Source: Rubritalea marina DSM 17716
GTDB taxonomy: Bacteria; Verrucomicrobiota; Verrucomicrobiia; Verrucomicrobiales; Akkermansiaceae
NCBI RefSeq assembly: GCF_000378105.1
Contig: NZ_KB899256.1
Span: 48,352 to 112,351 of the forward strand
Direction: 5' to 3'
DNA length: 64,000 nt
In this document: positions 59,858 through 64,000 of the stretch, piece after piece
Layout: each line of letters opens with the position of its first letter
Numbering within the stretch: position 1 is the stretch's first letter
Made by a program: the position numbers and the translations under genes
The notes under the pieces: model-generated
Seen by the model: the letters and a program-made list of their open reading frames with translations, nothing else
What the model was told of the DNA's origin: nothing
The model's database searches: none

Positions 59858-60216
59858 CTTAGTTCCTTTTTGTTCATTCTATGGGGGAATTCACAAGCGG
59901 ACGGGGAATACTCATATTAAACCAAGAAAACCGGACATTCAGAAGACACTCCGAAACCCAGAGCCATACTTATTAAAACTTAATAAAAACGGTTTTTTCA
60001 TTAATCCACATCCCTCAGAACCAAGAATGCTCTAAAGTATTGATGTAGAATAGTGTGAGTGGGCTACATAGAAACCATCTATTATATCAAACCAAACCTT
60101 CTCTCACTCCACGCGCTGACGAATTCTTCATAATCAGAGCAAACAAAAAAAGAGCGCCAGAAGTTGACCTTCTGGCGCTCTAAGTGAATTACGTTTTTGA
60201 ACGTTCCTGCTGTCTC
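59858..60216. other. Intergenic region between the two cassette copies
   Basis: 359 bp without a gene. It should hold the promoter of cassette copy 1 and holds the terminator of copy 2. The stretch 59969-60000 is A/T-rich with an inverted repeat TTATTAA (59970-59976)/TTAATAA (59980-59986), a possible operator. Confidence 0.5.
60151..60181 (-). terminator. Terminator of cassette copy 2
   Basis: 13-bp perfect stem AGAGCGCCAGAAG/CTTCTGGCGCTCT with a 5-nt loop and a minus-strand T run from the A run at 60144-60150. It lies 36 bp after the stop at 60217. Confidence 0.9.
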
Positions 60217-61248
60217 CTACTGTGATGTACTCACACGGGACCGAACGTTAATGGTAGATGTGTATTGAATATTATCATCCGGTATGCCTGTGGACCCATC
60301 AAAATTTTTGATCTCCTCTTCACCCCAAGCAGTTGAAGTATGCACCCATTTGAACTTCCATTTACCGTCTGAAGTAATCAACTCATCATCGAGCGTGACA
60401 GTGATATTAGCCTCTGGAGTGTATAAATCATCCGTCAGGTTTTCGAAAGTAGCAGCACAATTCATGACCTTGTAGTTATCAGGGTCCCCCTCAGGATGCA
60501 CCCTTAACTGCAAGGACGCTTGCGGGTATACGTTTTTAACGTTCATCGTCAGCGTGGGAAGCTTTGAGTATGTCACTTCTGGGTCGAAGCCTGTCAGTGT
60601 GCCTTGGACTTTTGGGAGCACCTTTACCACTTGTGAATCAAATTCATCAGCATAGCTGTATGTTGAATCGGTGGATGTCGTATTCTGAACGACATAAAAA
60701 GTTACTTCACCCTCCAAATTGTAGTAATCTGAAGACCCAAACAAGTCAGATGGAGTATACTCTCTCCGCTCGGCTATTACATTGTCAGTGATCACCTTAT
60801 CAAAAACCTTACCCGAATCTGTCGCATACACAAGAACGGCGGAGTTAAGGTGAGGATTCTCTGAATCAGTTTGGATGTTGTTCACTGTGTGGGTGACATA
60901 AAAGGGTTTGTCGGCACGAGTTCGCGGTATACCAGTTGCGGAGCTATCACTGAGAATCGTGACTTCTGCTTGAGGTGCAAACCCATAAATTGTTTTCGTG
61001 TCTAGAATGTATGCATCAGTGATATCACTATCATTGTATGAACGGAGTTCATAGACAGCTTTATCTGTGACGCCTATCTCTCCTGTAATGCTTACCTTAT
61101 CTTCAAGGGAATGCTTACGAAGCGTACCAGGCTTCTCGTTACCATCGGAATCATAATGCGTCTCCCAGATTTCATCTACGTAGTCAACGCTGGCCGCACA
61201 TGGCAGAACTGAGGCCAATAATAATGCTGGAATGATTGGATTTTTCAT
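60217..61248 (-). CDS. Exported protein of unknown family, third gene of cassette copy 2
   Basis: 343 residues, signal peptide (MKNPIIPALLLASVLPCAAS). Paralogue of 57292-58275: same segments IWETHYDSDGN, SSATGIPRTRAD, LVYATDSGKVFD, PQASLQLRVHPEG, WVHTSTAWGEE, and the ending RSRVSTSQ. Sequence is clearly diverged outside these blocks, so the duplication is not recent. Function unknown. Confidence 0.82.
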   Translation of the reverse strand: MKNPIIPALLLASVLPCAASVDYVDEIWETHYDSDGNEKPGTLRKHSLEDKVSITGEIGVTDKAVYELRSYNDSDITDAYILDTKTIYGFAPQAEVTILSDSSATGIPRTRADKPFYVTHTVNNIQTDSENPHLNSAVLVYATDSGKVFDKVITDNVIAERREYTPSDLFGSSDYYNLEGEVTFYVVQNTTSTDSTYSYADEFDSQVVKVLPKVQGTLTGFDPEVTYSKLPTLTMNVKNVYPQASLQLRVHPEGDPDNYKVMNCAATFENLTDDLYTPEANITVTLDDELITSDGKWKFKWVHTSTAWGEEEIKNFDGSTGIPDDNIQYTSTINVRSRVSTSQ

Positions 61249-61261
61249 TATTTGAATATAT

Positions 61262-61714
61262 TTAGTTGTTAGTTTCAGTATCTTCGGGAATCAGCGCTAT
61301 AGGAGCAACGGACGTGAATGCGTTCCCTACCATGGCGAGTACCACTTTGTTGTACTGTTTGAGTCGATCGAGTTCTTCTTGAGTAAAGCGAATGGCTCCG
61401 CGAGCCTGCTTGTCTGATATCTTGTGTAAATGCAGCCAAGAGTTATTACTCGATAAAAACTCCTTGGTACTCACTACCTTGCCTGAGATTGACGATCCAT
61501 CGACCATCTTTCCCTTATATGCATCAGGTAGCACAATGACACAACCTTTGGGTACAATCAGTACTTTCCCGTAACTTTGTAGAAAGTCAGCTTTCTCAGT
61601 CAAAGGAACTTTAGGCCGTATACGAACCCTACTTTTCGTCTCTTCAGCACTTAGTGGGAGCGATAGCAACGAGAGTAGTAAGCTACTGATACCTAGGGCC
61701 TTTGTGATTCTCAT
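61262..61714 (-). CDS. Exported protein of unknown family, second gene of cassette copy 2
   Basis: 150 residues, signal peptide (ALGISSLLLSLLSLPLSAE). Core shared with 58272: IRPKVPLTEKADFLQSYGKV, VPKGCVIVLPD, FLSSNNSWLHLHKI, then RFTQEELDRLKQYNKVVLAM and VAPIALIPED. Unlike copy 1 its genes are separated by short gaps (13 bp to the next gene) rather than 4-bp overlaps. Function unknown. Confidence 0.82.
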   Translation of the reverse strand: MRITKALGISSLLLSLLSLPLSAEETKSRVRIRPKVPLTEKADFLQSYGKVLIVPKGCVIVLPDAYKGKMVDGSSISGKVVSTKEFLSSNNSWLHLHKISDKQARGAIRFTQEELDRLKQYNKVVLAMVGNAFTSVAPIALIPEDTETNN

Positions 61715-61766
61715 GTATCAATATTGTTTAAGTGGCTCCAAGGTACTTGGAGCTACTCATAAAAGA

Positions 61767-62771
61767 TTACTTGTCCTTCTTCTTAGATTTATCCTTAGGT
61801 TTCCCTCCAGAGGCATGCCCACAGCCGTATGATGTGTCATAGTCTGAGTAGTCATGAAGGGTATCCTCGATAAGTTTAACGTAATCACGGTTACTTTTCA
61901 CTTCATCATCCACGCTGGAATCTGAATCTTCAAATGGCGCATTACCTGGATTACTGGAATCAACACCATCTGCATTATTACCATGACCATTGTTTGATTT
62001 ACCGCCATTCACGTTTTCATCAACTTCTCCTTTGGAAGAGCCTACACCAGTTTCCAAGTCCGTGAATCGAATCAGCACAATTGAATCCTGCATGTCGTAA
62101 CCTTTATCGCTGGTCTTTGTGTGAGTAAGTTCAGCCGCGTAAATCAAGTCTAAGGCTCCAAGTACTAATTTGCCGTCTTTTGTGTAGGGACGCATGTATT
62201 CCTCAGCGGAAGTATCCCCGTCGTTGGCTTTAGCATTTGCTGGTGGCTCATCGCCATCGAAAAAGATCTGGACTTCAGATGAAGTATTGTATCTCCAGTC
62301 ATCATAACCAGTATAACGAGCTCGAAACTCAATTGTAGAGCCCTCCTCGATCACTTCTTCAAGCAGAACTTCTGTCACATCAACTGCTGCGCCAGGTCCA
62401 GTAAAAATATGTTGCCAACTACCACCATTGATTCTGATTTCATTGGCAGAATTGTACTCTTTTCCTGATGAATCAGTAATCCCAGTACCGATCATACTCA
62501 CCTTCATCAAAAGTTCCTTCTTGGTAACAATCGTGTCATCATTCTTTTTCCCATCTCCAATGTCGATAATGTCTTCGATCTCGATAACGTCTTCGATCGT
62601 TTGTGGGTGGGTAACCTCCCATGTCAATACAGGCTTTGTTGTTGCATAAACAACATCCGTATCGATATGAAGCTTACCAATTGGTATCGCCGGCTCTTGT
62701 TTTGCTGCTTGCGCACAGGTGATGACTGCCGCCGTAGTTCCCAAAACGGGTAGGATTTTGAATTTTTTCAT
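61767..62771 (-). CDS. Exported protein of unknown family, first gene of cassette copy 2
   Basis: 334 residues, signal peptide (MKKFKILPVLGTTAAVITCAQA). Paralogue of 58805: IPIGKLHIDTDV, VSMIGTGITDSSG, FTGPGAAVDVTEVL, GYDMQD, then NGHGNNADGVDSSNPGNA, SYGCG and a lysine-rich tail. An acidic run IEIEDIIDIGDG (~45-56) replaces the glycine/serine insert of copy 1. Function unknown. Confidence 0.83.
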   Translation of the reverse strand: MKKFKILPVLGTTAAVITCAQAAKQEPAIPIGKLHIDTDVVYATTKPVLTWEVTHPQTIEDVIEIEDIIDIGDGKKNDDTIVTKKELLMKVSMIGTGITDSSGKEYNSANEIRINGGSWQHIFTGPGAAVDVTEVLLEEVIEEGSTIEFRARYTGYDDWRYNTSSEVQIFFDGDEPPANAKANDGDTSAEEYMRPYTKDGKLVLGALDLIYAAELTHTKTSDKGYDMQDSIVLIRFTDLETGVGSSKGEVDENVNGGKSNNGHGNNADGVDSSNPGNAPFEDSDSSVDDEVKSNRDYVKLIEDTLHDYSDYDTSYGCGHASGGKPKDKSKKKDK

Positions 62772-62947
62772 TATGTACTTTTCGCTAGGTTCGGCGGGGG
62801 GAACTTACGAGGAGCTATAACTTAATAATAAATCAAGGCTTACAGAGTTTGTAAACACTAGAGATGCCAATTAATTAAACATCCGTATAAACATGACTAA
62901 CAGATCATTGATTTCTAGGTAGATACCAAGGTTATAGTTTATTCCTG

Positions 62948-63619
62948 TTAACTAAATTTTTCAATCGTATCACGCCAGGTTTCACGTGCTTGTTCCAGTA
63001 GTTTTGCGTGATTCTTATCAGACAATGTCCCAGAAGATTTATAGGAGTCCTCTTTACGTTCCAAACTATCTAAGTACCTCCGAATCGTATTCACGTCTCC
63101 TTTACTCAACCGTCCAGACGCCTCCCCGAAACGCAATACAGCCTCTGTGTTAAACTGAATTTTATTCACTTTGGGCGTCATCATTCCAGCTGGAGCTTTC
63201 TCAATGACCTGTTTCTTCACAGATTCTTGAATTTTAGTAATTTGAGATTTTGTTTCAGACATATCGGCCTTATCGCCGGCAGCAAGATAGCTCTCCCCCA
63301 CAGTCAGCAATTTGTTGATCTGATCTCTTGCGACTTCTTCATCCATTCGATCCTCAGTCACAGCCTTATGAATCATCTTGTAAGTTTTCGAATGGGCTGA
63401 ACTCAACTTAGCGTCTGATTTACCGTAATAGAGCTCACCTTGGCTGGTCAGAAGCTGATGTTCCCGGAATTTATCCGCCAAAACGCCAAGGTCAGAAACG
63501 TTTCCCGACAGTGAAGCTCTCTTCGCAGCTCGAGCCCCCTTCTTGTTAAAGTTCGGGCCTGCATGCAGCACATTGGCCGATATCATCGCGCTAAGACTAA
63601 GGATTAAGGTTATCTTCAT
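62948..63619 (-). CDS. Exported alpha-helical protein of unknown function
   Basis: 223 residues, signal peptide (MKITLILSLSAMISANVLHAG). The mature part is helical and charged: KAARRASLSG-like N-terminus, AGDKADMSETKSQITKIQES, FGEASGRLSKGDVNTIRRYL and LEQARETWRDTIEKF. No repeats or motifs recognised. It lies 176 bp upstream of cassette copy 2 on the same strand; relation unknown. Confidence 0.75.
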   Translation of the reverse strand: MKITLILSLSAMISANVLHAGPNFNKKGARAAKRASLSGNVSDLGVLADKFREHQLLTSQGELYYGKSDAKLSSAHSKTYKMIHKAVTEDRMDEEVARDQINKLLTVGESYLAAGDKADMSETKSQITKIQESVKKQVIEKAPAGMMTPKVNKIQFNTEAVLRFGEASGRLSKGDVNTIRRYLDSLERKEDSYKSSGTLSDKNHAKLLEQARETWRDTIEKFS

Positions 63620-63719
63620 AGTAATTTTTGTTGGGTTTCAACTCTATGAACCTACCACCAAGACAATGGTTGCAAAAACATCGAAATTCACACCCTTCTC
63701 AGCATCTGAGCACAAAAAA

Positions 63720-63749
63720 GCCCGATCTCAGCGTTAGCTAAGACCGGGC
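63720..63749 (-). terminator. rrn operon terminator
   Basis: GCCCG.TCT pairs with AGA.CGGGC (one mismatch), with a minus-strand T run from AAAAAA at 63714-63719. It lies 6 bp past the 5S 3' end. Confidence 0.85.
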
Positions 63750-63755
63750 ATATAA

Positions 63756-63871
63756 CCTGGCGACGACCTACTCTCACAGGGCCTATCGCCCAACTACCAT
63801 CGGCGCTAAAGTGTTTCACTTCCGGGTTCGGAACGGGACCGGGTGGTTCCACTTTGCTATGGTCACCAGAG
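63756..63871 (-). rRNA. rrf: 5S ribosomal RNA
   Basis: 116 nt on the minus strand from CTCTGGTGACCATAGC to GTCGTCGCCAGG, with terminal helix complementarity and the conserved CCCGTTCCGAACCCGG and GATGGTAGT blocks. Last gene of the rrn operon, followed by its terminator. Confidence 0.95.
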
Positions 63872-63885
63872 ACCGCACTTCGTGC

Positions 63886-63920
63886 GGAGTGATCAGTGTG
63901 AAGTAAGAAGTGTGAAGTTC
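63886..63920 (+). repeat. GTGAAGT-type repeat in the 23S-5S spacer
   Basis: GTGTGAAGT-based tandem words; the first 26 bases match 33431-33456 at 21 positions. A CCGCAC/GTGCGG hairpin precedes it. It is transcribed in the rrn spacer. Confidence 0.6.
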
Positions 63921-63980
63921 TTAGTCACATCACTTTTTGATGGCTCAAAAAGCGGTCTCTATTGGCCTTAGCTTTCGCTT

Positions 63981-64000
63981 TGGTTTAAGTAAGTTTTCGA
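63981..64000 (-). rRNA. 3' end of 23S rRNA (partial)
   Basis: On the minus strand the last bases (TCGAAAACTTACTTAAACCA) resemble the typical 23S terminus (…TCGAGGACTTAACC). Only about 20 nt are in the window, so the call rests on position before the 5S gene. Confidence 0.4.

Overview
The window looks like a chromosomal segment of a marine-type verrucomicrobium (Verrucomicrobiales, Rubritalea-like). The evidence is the N-terminal NLGQLKALAKPFYD-type segment on a giant secreted protein, DUF1080 / Gfo-Idh-MocA / TIM-barrel sugar clusters paired with c-type cytochromes and propeller proteins, and mostly weak Shine-Dalgarno sites. The genus cannot be fixed from the sequence alone.

Layout. 1-7738 (minus): two surface or secreted proteins, a giant Calx-beta/TSP3/RTX protein that runs off the left edge and a protein with YadA-head-like repeats. 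8240-15705 (plus): a seven-gene sugar catabolic operon with transporter, Gfo/Idh/MocA dehydrogenase, two DUF1080 proteins, TIM-barrel isomerase/epimerase, cytochrome c and a periplasmic propeller. 15808-23441: an integrated 7.6-kb element between 29-bp direct repeats, inserted in the 3' end of tRNA-His. It carries a tyrosine recombinase, a small DNA-binding protein, a primase-like protein, a RepA-like ATPase, an array of GGAAAC iterons and a small-terminase-like protein, which is the minimal plan of a phage-inducible chromosomal island (phage satellite). 23660-33419: mgtE, metH, an MGMT-like gene, M48 peptidase with lemA, and rlmH. metH holds an in-frame insertion of a complete REP-associated tyrosine transposase unit (RAYT plus its two REP hairpins), so the predicted methionine synthase is 1517 aa with a transposase domain inside its activation domain. 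33604-43374 (minus): a merged str/S10 ribosomal operon from rpsL to rplX without tuf, interrupted between rpsS and rplV by a gene for an exported coiled-coil protein. 43734-51708: NfeD-type protease, methyltransferase, AraC regulator and a second sugar/cytochrome/propeller locus on the minus strand. 51771-57226: uvrC, then an exbB-exbD-TPR unit. 57292-62771 (minus): a three-gene cassette of unknown exported proteins present twice in tandem. 62948-63619: another small exported protein. The right edge is a 5S rRNA gene and the last bases of a 23S gene, so an rrn operon on the minus strand enters the window.

The two sugar loci share gene families (TIM-barrel isomerases, cytochrome c, propeller) and probably serve related oxidative sugar or 3-keto-glycoside breakdown. 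The phage-satellite-like element has integration, control, replication and packaging-recognition genes but no capsid or tail genes.

The strongest unusual signals are the transposase domain inside MetH with covarying flanking hairpins, the compact satellite-like island with its iteron array, the tandemly duplicated exported three-gene cassette, the foreign gene inside the S10 operon, and two families of short dispersed intergenic repeats. All functional statements are from reading the sequence and recalling family features; no database search was run.
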